64,000 nucleotides of DNA. It comes from Acanthaster planci. Its lineage: Eukaryota; Echinodermata; Asteroidea; Valvatida; Acanthasteridae. Location of the stretch: positions 1,225,657 to 1,289,656 of the forward strand of contig NW_019091374.1 of NCBI RefSeq assembly GCF_001949145.1. Direction: 5' to 3'. Below, one piece after another: positions 10,552 through 24,300 of this stretch; the first letter of the stretch is position 1; every line of letters starts with the position of its first letter. The position numbers and the translations under genes were made by a program. Under the pieces are notes generated by a model, which was not told where the DNA came from, made no database searches, and saw only the letters and a list, made by a program, of their open reading frames with translations.

Positions 10552-12287
10552 AAGCTTGGGAGAGCACACCAAGTTGGTCGGTCACCAGTAGAAAGAGCAC
10601 GGTGTCATCATGCGGTGATAAAACGCTTCATGCTTACTAAGTTTAACAGCGTGAGACCTGATTTGCTAGAGTCGTAACATTGACTCCACATGCATCGTAT
10701 CAGAGTCTACACTCTGCCTATACTTGCAAGGTTTTCCCAGCTTGAAGCCTGAGTGACAACTATAGATAATTAGAGTTAAAGTCAACTAAACACACTAAAA
10801 AAGAGTGAACTAAAGGTAACCTGAACAATGGATGGATGAATTAGTCTTGTCCACTCGTTTGAAACTCGGAGTACTGTGGACCATTGACTTGAAATTAGCT
10901 GCATGAAATGGCAGAGAGTGTACGCGGCGGAGAGAGTTGTAACCAAAGGCAAAGTGATAGGTGTAATGGAATTTGCAAATTGTTAGACTAGGTCCGTTGC
11001 GGTGGGACTGTATTTTACCGCACAACACTTGCTGTGTTAATGTTGGCGTGGCCACAGGTTCAAAATGATCTGGTTATATTAAGATTTGAAGCCTAGGGAT
11101 CTTTTGAAGAGAAAAGCAAATTGAAGATCATTTATTTAAATCTCAGGATAGAAGCTGTTATGAACAGAGTAAAAAAGTGCAGCTCACCCACCTTTCGTAG
11201 CTTGATTCAGTGGTTCCAATTGATTTCAAAATTGGATATTGCATGTAGCGTTTTTTTTTTCATCAAGAAAGGAATTTATTTCTTTCAGTTACTTAAGTGT
11301 TGTAAGATCATGTACATGTTTGTAAGAGGCATTTATGAATTCCAGGTCTTCAGGTAAGACGTGGTTTCAATGTTTTGTTTGTGACCATGCTGCACAGACA
11401 GGAAGCCACAGCCTGGACTCATGTGTCACAGGAGAGTTGAAAGGAGATGAAAACCACCTATTTACTTCAACAAAGCTCACAATAAACCCCCCCCCTCTGT
11501 TAATGGTGTATCACTTAATTTCTGATGAATGTCTCCTCCCCTGCGTCTATGTTCCCCAAAAGGAGCACATTTCTTTAATCAAAGCAATTTTCGGTTAATT
11601 TCGTTCTGCTTTCCAGAAGGGTGTAAAATCCTCCAAAAGAAGCCACACACTTCTGAGGCCACGGAAGGTTGTATAAGAAAGGTTCAAATTTTTGCTTCCC
11701 CCAAAGAACCCCCCCCACACACACACGCAAATGGGTATTTGCCTGCAACTGGGGACCCCCTATTATTCCTCTTTTGTTTGTACTCTAACGTTATTGGAAG
11801 ACTACCCATCTGTTTTGTACACAGTTGTCAATCGGGGACATTATTGTCCTCTAGTGTTCAAGGTCCCCAATTGAATGCAGACACAAACTCACACACCCAA
11901 ACGCTCATAATACGCATGGTATGTCACAAACTTGACTCAGTTATATTTTAAGTATCGACTGGAGGACTGGCAGCAAGTCTAAAGCAATTATTGCCGATGG
12001 GGGGGGGGAGCACGATGACAATTAGGTGCACCTACAGCACACACAAGCACAACGGGCGTTCCGCTTCACTGCATAAGAAAAGACCCACACCCTACCCGCG
12101 GTCCCAATCTCCAAAATATGCGCCATCCAACTACAGCCCTGCCGACCCTTATGCACAAGTGAATCAGACGAGACCCGTGAACAGTGGAAACTACGAAACA
12201 TCTTGCTTGTCTTCCCACGTTTTGGAATCTTCTCTAAGGGATTTTTATCTCCATTTCTTCAAAGTTACTGCCAGTGTCGAGACAGGG
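10552..12287. other. Intergenic: ELP6 3' UTR and upstream region of the HYR/SEA gene
   Basis: The first canonical AATAAA after the ELP6 stop is at 11481-11486, about 930 bases downstream, so the 3' end of ELP6 is uncertain. Simple tracts of C and CACACA occur around 11490, 11710 and 11885, and a G tract around 12000. The final 100-300 bases probably contain the transcription start and 5' UTR of the next gene. An open frame runs in front of its ATG, but it has no domain and I read it as non-coding. Confidence 0.45.
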
Positions 12288-12375
12288 ATGTTGTGGGGGA
12301 AAGTAACATTTTCCTGGGCGCTCATCGCGCTGACCATGTGCCTGGTATTCTCATCTGTTGAGAGCAACGGATTGA
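12288..12375 (+). CDS. Exon 1: start codon and signal peptide
   Basis: The ATG opens a frame with a short basic start (MLWGK), a hydrophobic core (WALIALTMCLVF) and a polar SSVES region that would suit signal-peptidase cleavage. The exon ends in GTAAGT and leaves one base of a codon (phase 1), matching the two-base start of the first HYR exon. The ATG was chosen because it starts the signal peptide; an earlier in-frame Met at 11991 would bury it. Confidence 0.82.
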
Positions 12376-15300
12376 GTAAGTGTAAACGATAATTTTTTTT
12401 AATCAGTGAAACCTGTCAAAAGAACCGTGGCATATACAGTCGGCTACGACCCAAACTCTTTAGAGACGGATTTTATGTGCGTTTTCAGTGTGCATCGATC
12501 AAGTCCGTAGGCCGTAACTAGTGTTAACTGAAGTGAAACGCAGCATACGCATACGGTACGGGGCTAAAATGTTGCATCCTGACTCCATTTTTCTGAACAT
12601 AGGCTATATCATCTCAATAAAAGTCAGTCATTACAGAAATGCTGGAAAGACACAAATCCTGGACTGAGAAACATTTACCGATGTTGTTGTCCTCTTCACT
12701 TCCCATAGACTTTGTACACAACTGCTGAAGTAGAGTCAGGATGCAACATTTTTCCCATTTTTCCCTTGCAGCGGTTAATTATAAGATATAAGAAAGTGAT
12801 ATCCTACCCCCAAAAGTCAAATTTAGCAGCGAAAATATTAAATCATTTAATCAGAACAGGGACGGATCCAGGGGGTTGGGGCGCATAGCCGCACGCCCCA
12901 CTTTTTAACAAAAAAAATGAACAAATAAATAAGGGAAGAAAAAAGGAAGGGATCCATCCACATAAATGTGACAAAAGTATGGAAACAAAAGTCCCGCTTC
13001 CAGTTACCTAACCTGCCTAATTTTACGGTCACGACCCTTAAACTTTTAGTTCACCCCCCCTGGAAAATCTTGGATCCGCCCCTGTAGAAAACACTTTGAA
13101 TTCCTTTCAGGCTAGGCACATAAATAAGGCTTGTGCACCAAGGGTTTGTCAAGTGATGTACGTATATGGAACTCTTTCATTTCATCACATTTATTATTTC
13201 TTAAGGAATATAGACACAAGGTATAAAGCCAGGTGAAAAAAAACAGACTTAAACAATTAACATTTGGTAACACCCCGGAAGGATAACCTAAAAGCAAACT
13301 CCATCACTGTCGAGAGGGTCTCCTAAAATGACAACAGATACAAAAACAATCTAAAATCACACACAGAGATTTATACTCACAAAACGTAGAATTAATAAAA
13401 TCAGCTTGTCGGTATGGGAAGGATACATATAATCTACTTTGCTGGTCAGTTTGGGCAAGATTGCTCCATGGGTATGTTGAAAAGTAGTAGGCATTATTTA
13501 AGACTGAGAAATACTTATGTAGGCCTAATAAAATTCTCGACGAATACTAACGCACATTATAAGACGGATCGAAGCACTGCAGAATGCAATGAGCTGGAGA
13601 AGTTGAAAGCTCATAAAGACAGAAACGAAATCATTGATGATTCAAATCATAAATGGAAAACTGTGGTGAACATTATGTGGTCACAGAACCGAATAAATGT
13701 ACCGTAAAAATATGACTGTATTCTAATAGTCTTCATTTTTTCAACTCGGAACATTCAGCTTTAGAACAGGCTAAAAAAATCCTTGTGCCCGGCCCCCTGC
13801 ATTGTAACTGAATACATGTTTTCTGTTCAAATGTACTATTTGCATAATTATCAGTATGTAAGATAATTTTTTTTCGCTCTCTGGAGAAAATTGAGCTTCG
13901 TTGGCTTTAGAATGTCATTTAAAAAAAGTTAAAGTTATACTTTGAGAGATGTATACATTGCAGACCTAGGACACTGTGTTTTGAAAAGTTCTCACCGTGT
14001 TTCTGTGAGAACTGTTTACCGTAAAAGGGTTTTTTAGAAAGCAATGTACCTTTCGTCAGTTTATAAGGCACTGTGATTTCAAAACGTCTGAAGTTAATTA
14101 TTGTAGAACTAAGAACAGGTATGATCATAAGTCGGGAGACGTGTCGGAGTAGGATACAATGCTGCAAAACGGCCGTTGTATATACAAGTAAGTAGGGTCT
14201 CCTCACGTGGCGCACTTCAACTTTCAATTGACTTTCTTCATACAGTGTCGCCAAACATCTTTCTTTCTTACGAACAAATTCATGCTCCAAATTTTGTCCA
14301 AAATTCAAAATTGCGTCCTCAGATAAACGGTGGCTGCTGACTATTGGATTCTTATTTGTCCACGGCTTGTTCCTGATTGGCATTTTTCTTTATGTCTTTA
14401 ATTAAACTTTGCTGCAGATGTAACTGTTTCTTTGTCTTAAGTTCGAATCTGCCGTCGACATCAGAGCCTTAACCAAAAACAAATACATGTACAAATTACG
14501 ATAGGAGGTTGGGTTTAATGTGCTTAAATTGAATGGTATTTGCATGGATCGATTTTGTTAACACGGACGCAAAAAATAATGTATCCTTAAGCCATTGAAT
14601 CAGAGCTAGAGACAACCGTACAGTGTTGTTCCAAGCGTTTGAAAAAAAATGCAGGAAAAACTCCACGACATGTAGGCCTAGATATGCGCACTTAAAAAAA
14701 CCACCACAGGTACGGTCGACCGTTTTCAGGTCAGTGAACACGAAATACCACTGTTGGGCGTAGAACTAGAACCAAAGAATATTATGCCAAGTTCAATCGT
14801 TCTACTCAAACGATTTCCATAACAAAAACGTTACTGATGGTCCTAAAAAAGGGGTTGTGGTGACGCATACATGCAGACTTTCATATCAAATACATGTACA
14901 TGTATATTGTTGATGTACCCTAATGTACGTGGCGCGGTTCCAACGGTAGCGCACTTCGAATGTTTGCCTCTGGTGCCTTGCCCGAGTGATATTTTTTACC
15001 AGTCCTCAAATAGCATACTCAGTGACATTTCACCAAATCCCAATATTTATGATCCAAAAATCTCAATTTTACTCACCCCGTTACAAAGTTCCAATTAAAT
15101 TTTATTTTAGCTCAATTTTCCGATTTTTTTCATGTGCAAAATGGACTCTTAAATATGCGCCAAAAATACGAAAAAAAACACATTTTTAACAAACTTTTGT
15201 TGATAGTGGAGGTAATAATAATCTATCGGAATTTATCGAAGCTAGGATTTGGGGACCATGAGTAAGGCTTTTGATATTTTTCTCCCCCAACATCATGTCA

Positions 15301-18300
15301 AATAAGCCCAAAGCCGCATTGGAAAGCAAAAGGTTCTGAACATTTTATTTCCAGATGCACTCTTATGAATATTAAGTTTCATTCGGTTTATCATTTTTTA
15401 GAGTGAATTAATTTAACTAGCACAAAAAAATTGTAAAGGAATCAAAAAGTCATATGCGATAAAACCTAAACCTATACGAATTCAATATGCGTGAAGAAAT
15501 GGGTATGGTCTCGGTCTTATTAAAACAAATTCTCTGTGTTTTCCCCCAGACTTTTTACTTATCAAAAATTCATGGCATTTTCAAAAAAGGCATATAGCCA
15601 GTCCATTCTGAGAAGTCCCCCACAGCTAATAAACACATACGCCACCGATGATGGCTTGAATGAAACTGTCCGCGTAACATGACACTAAAACTAGGGTTAT
15701 GATTGGTATACTCATTTGAACATTTTGTCCGTTTATCGTTCAATTTTATGGGGGGGGAATATTAAAAAAGACAACTTTGTTGGACAAACGGAAGAATGAA
15801 CTTTTTGAACTTGGAAAACGAGTACGCAAAATGGTGGAAATTCAAGAGCGGGGGCGGCACTACCTTGAAAACCATGCATGCTTGCTTTCTATCTGAGTAA
15901 GAATGAATATCTTAGAAAAAAAGTACACTCAATTTGGTTGTTCCTATTTGAAATTATTGAAAGAAAAGAAAGATTGCGCCCAAATTGGTGGAAGAATCTT
16001 TTCTTCTCAGATGGGGAACGACGACGCCAGTGGTTGTATATACACATACGTATTTACGTGTATTATATACTACATGCATGTCACCGGGTGTCACCGTCCG
16101 ACGTATTGACGTATTTCCGTGTTGTCGATCCAAAGACCTGCTGTGTAAACTAGACGCCATACAAAATGCCCTTATAACGCGTTTCCATTGCGGCGGAGTG
16201 GTGTCCCCGTTTGTCTCCGCATTGCATGACATTTGTGTAGGGCGGTGTGTTACGATGTTTGAGAGGTTGAACCATGTAAATGCGGCATTCTGTGGAAGGT
16301 GGTCGTCTGTTGTTGTGACTTGTGGGCGTCGGCAGATAAAAAGCCCTCGAATCGCGTTTCTGGAGTGCCAGTGTGGTGTCCGGGATTGTCTCCGAATTTG
16401 ATGACATTTGCGTAGTTAAGTGTGTTGCGATGTGAGTAAGGTGCAACCACCGAAATGACTGGTTTTTGTACATTCTAAGGAGTGCACAAAACCTCATAAC
16501 ACATTCTAGTATAGGTGTGGCGGGCAGGTGTGTTGTCCTTGGTAAGTTCCTCATGCATTTTATACAGTATCGTTACACTGCAGGAAACAAAGAATGTCGC
16601 CCTATTGCACACAATTACAACATACAACTTTTCCATTGAGTTATCACACGGCGCAAGTTTTTCACACCCGGTCGCTGGAAACTACCTGCAAAGCATTTCC
16701 TTTGAGCCGTGGTGTACCCTATCTTGTGCGCGGCACTGTTTTTAACACAGACAGGCATAATCGTGTTTCTGGTTACGGTAAGTCTCCGTTTTCGGAGACC
16801 GTTTTCTTCCATAGAGAGTGCGTAGAATCTGCAATTTTACAGCATTTTTGCTGTAAAAATACGGGCGAATGGGGGACAGTGTTTCGCTGCCTGTTCATGG
16901 CGTGTGAGAGACGTGTGCGTTTGTACTTATTATGCAGATGGCGACCAGGACGTGTGTTGTAACATTCATTACACATGTACGTACACACGTCAGTCACATT
17001 ATATGAGAATTATATGATGACGATGACAGTTTGGTTCAGAGACGAAGTGTGTGCAGGAAGTAGGTGTTAATTTAATAAAAAATAACGATGGAACTCCAAG
17101 CAAAGCGGAGAAACAAAAACGTACAGCAGAACAAATGGAGCCATGGTGAACTGGAGGAAGGAAGACATGGGCATCATTACAAATAAAAGTCTACAGCTTT
17201 CTTTTTCTTGGAGTCCAACATGCACGGAGGCCCCACATTGATTACATGATTTGGTTAATTTCTCACCCCTTTATTGTTTAGACAAAATACGTTATTTCAC
17301 AGCAATGTTAAAATGAAATGTGTATTTTTTCTTTATCTCCTCCTTGCTTTTTTGGAGAAGGTGAATACATTCATGGCACATGATCATAAAACTTACCTAG
17401 TACCTAGCCTGTGTCTTGAAAACCACCAAGACACAAGACATTGATCCTCTCATTCACACCTGTATGGATACAGTCAGTCAGATGGTCAGCTGTGGGGGCG
17501 AGTGATTGATCAGCATGTCTGAAATCTTGGTAAATTGTTAAAATCTTTTCCTACATGTACCTACCTTGGATCCTCAGTTAAATTGCAACATATTTCATAT
17601 TTCTTCTTGTACCGTGGCTCTAGACGTGCATTTTGGACGTGGTTAGAAAAAAACAAACATTTTTTACGTATGGATTACTATATCATTATGTCAAAATTAC
17701 TATTCCGTACATAGCGATTACTATTTCGCACGTATCGATTACTATTTCCCACATATGGGAATTACTTTTTCGTGTGATATACAGATTGCTATTTCATACG
17801 TTCAGATTATACTATTTTGTATGTACGGTTTTGCAAATAAATTATCTTAGGTAATGGCTGCATTCAAAATTCCGAACTTGAGCATAAGCACCCCTCATCA
17901 GTTGAAAACAACCATGCCAGTAGGGATCGAGTGTTAGTTTTGTTGGTAGTGATGCTTACATGTACAATGCACGCATGGTCATTTGTGAACCTGTGAAGTG
18001 GAGTTCCTCGAGGCCTCTTATAGAAGCCTCAGTTGCTTGGAAAATGGTGCCCTCTGTTGGTCCCGCTCATGGCCCAATAAACTTAAGTTTAGTCATGCAC
18101 TGCAACATATATGAATTACTAATCTGTACACATGGTTTATAAAATTGCATTTATCGAATCTCCAATGTGCAAATGGAGATTCACTGTCGATGATGGAGCT
18201 AGATGAAGATTGGTTGTGCAGTCAAAGTCAGAGTTTGATCCAAATACACTCACTGTGCACATTCAGTACAAAAGATAAAGCAAATGTGTACATGTATATC

Positions 18301-21300
18301 CTTATATCCAAAAGGCACGATACTCAGGCGCTGCATCAAAGTGAAATTTTTTTCCCCTTTTTGATAGGTTTGAATTCTTGTCCGACGGACATCACGGCAA
18401 CACGGTCTGAGTTGGTGTACTGGTCTCCTCCAATGGTCAGCACAGCAAATAGTGCAGGTTTCACTCTGGTTGGTACCCACCAGCCAGGCCGCTACTACTA
18501 TGAGAACACAACCGTTACCTACACTGCCGAGGATGACGCTGAAGTTCGAATGTGTACTTTTGACGTCATCATAGAAGGTACGCTATAAATTGATAAGTAT
18601 TTGAAAGGGTACAGTCCATCAGTTGTCATTTGTGCAAAATTGTGTTTCCTTTGAGGCAACACTTTATTTTTCTAAATATTTTGAGGGCCTAGGATCAGTT
18701 TACCTGATGAATTTCAGCACAGTGAATACTGCTATATATATTTCGAGAAAACAAATTTCTCGAATTTTGATTTCAGATCAAATTGCTGAGTTGTGTTTTG
18801 GATTGGGCCTGAATTCAGCATCTGGGACACCTTTTTGCATTGAGTCAAATGCAGCTACGCAATGTCATGCATTGAACCATGACTGAACCAACGAGTTAGA
18901 GTTACCGCCCACACATGTGTTGAGTCAATCAGGCATCACTCGGCCATTAGTTAATTGGCTGATCCATTAAGCCCCCCCTCCCCCAAATCAAGTTCCTGAA
19001 TATTGTTTTTTTTACTGAGCCACAACTTCATCATGAGACCTTTTTGGCCTCAAAAGAACACAATGGGCCAACGAGATATGATGAACTGCAGCCTACCGTT
19101 GAAATGTTAATTGTAAAGGAGCCCATCAACATTGCACTCCTTAATCCTAATTGACAAGCTTTAAAATTCTGTTTTCTTAAATTTCAAAGTCATTCAGCAT
19201 TTTGTAGAAAACCAGGTATTATGCGATGTATGTGTGTTTCAGCACTGGCTTAACTTTGGGGGGGGGGATTAACCCTGCAGAAGTATTTATAAGAGTTCGC
19301 TGCACTTGTCCTGAAAAGTAAGAGGATTAGAAATAACATCTCATTCATAGCTGTGTAATACAACTGAAAACTAAAGAATTTATGAACATATGATTATTTT
19401 AGGTCTGCTCAGGTCAATAATTTTGTCAGGTTGGGTCAGGTTAGATTAAGGGACTCAAATTCGTTTGAGGTCGAATTCGGTCTGTATCCGTAATGCTTTG
19501 CAGCTTGGCCTGTTTAACTCAATGAGTTAACAGCACAGCATTACTCTGAGTGGCCTCTTTTTTTGTCAGATGACGGATCACCTGTGATCACCTCCTGCCC
19601 TGGCGACATGACGGCGACAGCCCCTGCCGCAGCCACCCAGGTCTCCGTGTCCTGGAGTGCCCCCACTGTCCAGGACTCGACCAATGTCCAGGTCTCTTCC
19701 ACCAGATCCCCGGGTGACCAATTCAGCCTCGGCCGCAACACTGTGACGTACACCTTCAGATACACTAACAACGATTCGGCGCCGATGTCGTTTTGTCGTT
19801 TTGATGTCTTTGTTCAAGGTTTGTATAAATCGACATAATTACTTGTTTTCAGTCAACCATGGATCTGCCAATTCACTTTTTGTCTCAAGTCATACAGGTA
19901 CATGCACATGTAGTATGTGGAATTTTGAACACCCAAAAGGGGCAGCATGCTTGGGTCTGTCTATTAGACTTGCTAGTTAATAAATCGGAAACCGAATATC
20001 CAGTACGTTTTTCCCAATGCACAGTGAACTCTTTGTCTTTATCGTAGAGGGTGATTCAGCTACAACGCCAACCATAGACTGTCCCCCAAACATGATGGTC
20101 ACCCTTGAAGTGGGCCAGGAATCGGTGCCCGTCACCTGGGATGACCCCACCTATCCCACCAATCTCGGCAGTGTCACCGTGGCTTGCGCTCGGAGCAAGA
20201 GCGACCTATTCTTTGCAGGGGACAATGACATCAACTGTGTGGCCTACTTTGAGAGTGGGGAGGCACGAATGTGCGACTTCACTGTAACGGTCACAGGTAA
20301 GGCAATGCCTTCGTGTATAATCATGCACACCTGGTTTCCATGGAGAGGGCATTTCAAAAGTCAGTTCTCGAGTAACTTGTGCACAGTGTTCTTGGATATT
20401 GTGAATGAACCTCAGAGTAAGTGAAGACAGCAAGGTGAAAATTTAACAAAAATATAATATAAAATCAGTGCTCTGTAATATGTGATATTCCAGAGCACTG
20501 ATTTTATATTATATTTTTGTTAATATTCTGATCACAGTGTTACGCAGCCCTTCCATATTTCTCTGAGGTGATATACTATTGAAATAGACCTCCTTTAAGA
20601 CCATCAAAATCTCCAGAAGCCCGTCACAAGGCCTCCAATCTAGCATACAAGCCCGTCTCCAGAATTGCTTGTAGACCAGGTGATGCATGAACTAAATGTA
20701 GAATACATGTACCTCCGCCTTTGGGTCTGCCTTGTACGGTTTGATGTTCCTCGTGCAAAATATGACTTTTTTTGGAAGGGAGCAAAGATTGGTCAAGTTG
20801 GAGAGAGGAATGAAGCTTCAGGAGATTTGGAAATGGCAGCACTGAATCTCACGTCCTGCTCTTTAATGTGAGGAGCACCTTGCATTTTGGGTCAATCACA
20901 AAAGGGGTTGAACAGAGTGCGTACATGCACCTGCATTCCTGCATGCAGACTTGGTGACACTGGCACAGCAGTGGCTTCTGATTCCTACATGTGTAGTTTT
21001 TTTGCCTAAGATAGGCATGTACATGTATGTTTCATTATGATTCCCTTCTATCCACTTCTATTCTAATTCAGTCCATTATAGATTTGGCCGCAGATGAGCT
21101 CTAGTAACTGAGATTGGCATAATGATGCTTCCACCTCTACTTACTCTCTGGTGGACTGGTATTGCGGTTCCTGTTTGATTCCATCTCCTACCTCAAAAAA
21201 CAGAGCAATTGTGCATTATCCGCTGGAGGCGGAAGCGGCCCCTTCCCACTTTTTCGACTGGGGGACATGGCCCACCCACTTTTGCAGGTCCTATAATGGG

Positions 21301-24300
21301 ATGGGGCCTAACGATGGATCAACCTTGTAATGACTGAAGCCTGGTGGTCTAGCAACTGCCCCCCTCCCACTTTGAAAATCATTCTGCCGCTGGTACCAGG
21401 ATCCCTATAGTGAGAATGTTCTCTGACTACTCCGGTGAAATTAATGATGGATAAATGTAAGACGCAGTGTAAGTAATTAGATGTTGTGTTTTGTTACCAG
21501 CTGCCCAAGACTCTCAGAATCCGAGCATCGTTGACTGCCCAAGTAACATCGTGGAGTATGTTGCCCCAAATGCCACTGGCAAAATAGTGACGTGGCCCGA
21601 ACCCACTATTATCGACAACAACCAGCAAAACCTTCAGCTGGTGTCCAGCCACACCAATGGCATATTCTATAATGTTGGGACATACGACATCACCTACACG
21701 GGCACCGACGCCTCCAACAATGCAGTCACGTGCCATTTCCGCCTTAGTGTGAGAGGTACGTCCCATTAGTTTTTTCTTTTAATGTTGTACCCACAGTGGA
21801 AGAGTAAGGGGTCAGGGGTTCCACATGAACTGCTATAGCCCAGTCACCAGTCTAATAGATGAACCACTTTTCCCAGAGTTTGGATTAATACCCATTAGCA
21901 ATAATTTGTCAATTCCACTTCTTAGATGTTACACTCAGTGTTTCCTGTGTGTTCATATTAATTGCTCACATTTGACCAGTGTTTGACAACGACATGCACT
22001 TGAATAATTCATGCAATTTTCTCCTTCGTTGCCCCCCGGCACAGTTGATGATGCTCCACCTGTAATAAATAATTGCCCATCGTCCCCGTTCGTGGCCTAC
22101 GTGCAATCAGGCCTAACCTCGGGCCAGGTGAGCTGGCCACAGCTCACCGCCACCGACAACGCCGATACCAACGTCCAGCTTGATGGTCCCATGGGCTTTG
22201 CCAATGGAGGAACAATGAGCATTAATGAAACACGCTCTGTGATGTACGTCGCCACTGATGACTTTAACAATACCAACATTTGCGCATTTACCGTCATGTT
22301 GTTGGGTAAGCAAGCCGTTATTGATTCTATATGTAGTACAGGTCAGAATTTTAGCCGACATGCAAACACACTTAGCGTGTCAGCGTGTATCGAGTCAAAC
22401 AAACACGAAAGGAGTTAACCGCAAACACGAAACACGCTGACCCCTGCATAACAAAGAACGCAGACGCAGCAATCCGATCTGCCGAGTATAAACATGCACA
22501 CGCTACACGCAAACCCCAGAACAGCCAAGCCTTTGTTGACCGGAGCAGTCAGTTTCCTAGTTTCGCACAACGAAAAGTATTCAGTTTGACTGCAGCTCAA
22601 GTTATTTTCAAATTCTACGGAAATGTTGTCAGTAGTTTACCTTGTATTTAGCAGGCATCACAAAATCATTTTTGAAGGGAAAAAAAAACGTTTTGTGTGT
22701 CCATACAGGATTGATGAAAGTGCCCTGCAGGCAACACGCTTTGGTTTATGTACGAATTTCTCCCAAAACGTCCGACTCAGGCACAGAAAGTATTCAAGCT
22801 TGAAATCAATTTTTCAGCTGAGACGATAGCACTTTTTATGACAAAACATTTCCTAAATTAGAGGAAAATATTTTGTAAGAAATCCACAAAATATAAATGG
22901 GGTTTGACCTCACCGGTCCTCTAGCCAAATTTTAATCAAAACGACCCCCACGGCGGCAATCCTAGCATATAAATAGATTGTTGCTGTACTCAAGCTCAGT
23001 GTGCTCAAAATTGCGTGAATATAAATTCGACATGAGGTGGGGATTTTTTCCATCAGTTTTCGACCTTGAGCTGGAAAACCTACCTAAAAAAATCACTCTG
23101 ATTGTGACAATATTAGGACTAAACTGAATAGCAGAGATTGTACTGAAATGAAAGGAAGTCGGGTCTACGCTAGCAACCTGTATGCACCGGCTGCATACAA
23201 CGGACAAAGTAGCACCCATGTGAACTTCATAAATATGCATGTTGTGTGATGTGTAAAGGCTGTAGCTTTGCATTTGTTGGCGCTGTATGGAAATGAATAT
23301 GCAACACACTTGTTTTGATTTATGATTGGTGGTTGGGATGAAAGCACTGGGGTGGTTGTAGTTTCGTGATTGCTTGGTTACAGCACATGGCAGCAAGTGA
23401 AAAAGACAAGTAAAAATTTATGCAAGTTCAGTGGGTGTTTTTTAATTTACTGAAATTCTGATACGTGAACTAAATTTCCATAAAATAAGAAATACTTCAT
23501 TGTAAAATCAGCTTGTCATAATAGTCCTGGCTGAGGACAGGATTTCTTTCGTGGTTACTGTTCATTTGTGAAAAAGTTCTCACGTAATCCGGGAATTGCT
23601 TAAAACCGATCTAGCATTAGAACCAGCAAGAAAAGCGTCGTCACTCCAGTCGATCCCTCGAGTTTAAAATTTAAAGTTTATATTTAAGAAAAAGTTTTGT
23701 AGTAACTAAATGCACACGGTGGACTACTGGCCAGTTTCAGTGAAATTTGACATTTTCCAGATGTAATCCGACTGAACAATTTTCCCGATCCAAAACAAAG
23801 AGAAAATGGCTGTGATAGTGATACATATTTCAATACTTCAAAGACGGTTTTCTTGCCAACCGGGCACGGCATGTTCGTGTACATGTATGTACATGATTTC
23901 ACTTATTCAGTGCACTGCCATCCATTGTACATGTACTGTACAGTGTACATGCATACACGAAGCTGGAGCGACGGTCCTGCGTGTGCAGTGGTTCACTACA
24001 TGTTGTCGGTCACCTTTGCCGTCTGCGGTCACAAGCCCTGCCGAGATAAGGAGGTCGGGTTAGGCTTATCATGCATTGGACCAGCAATGCACGGTAAAAA
24101 CCGCAAAGTGTGTATTGAACAGCGTGTCAGGTTCACTGGTCGTGTTAGCGTGTCGGTTAGAATTCTGACCTGTACTGTATATCCACCCTGAGTTTGAAGT
24201 GCATCCTCACTGGCAAGAAGAGGCTGGCTGATGGGGAATTTTCCAACCAAGCTTGTTCACATGTGAAAATGAAAATCTGAGTTGACCGCTTAGCAACTCT

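Larger units (their letters stand above)
12376..18367. other. Intron 1 of the HYR/SEA gene (6 kb), non-coding
   Basis: No exon or independent gene is recognised. Open frames of 60-150 codons occur on both strands, but none has a known domain or convincing codon use. It contains two tandem-repeat tracts, listed separately at 16165-16465 and 17666-17828. Confidence 0.55.

Noticed and set aside
11991-12287. Upstream in-frame start for the HYR/SEA gene
   Set aside because: It would add about 99 residues ahead of a good signal peptide and bury it; read as 5' UTR.
13414-13707. A 97-codon plus-strand frame in intron 1 of the HYR/SEA gene
   Set aside because: AT-rich, no domain and no flanking splice signals.
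16150-16554. A 134-codon minus-strand frame with repeating peptide
   Set aside because: Explained by a diverged 174-bp DNA duplication; no start context, splice sites or homologue known to me.
22415-24250. A further HYR exon in the large gap between exons 6 and 7
   Set aside because: I found no frame with the CP...W.P...VxYxAxD...CxFxV pattern there; the long intron instead carries repeats.
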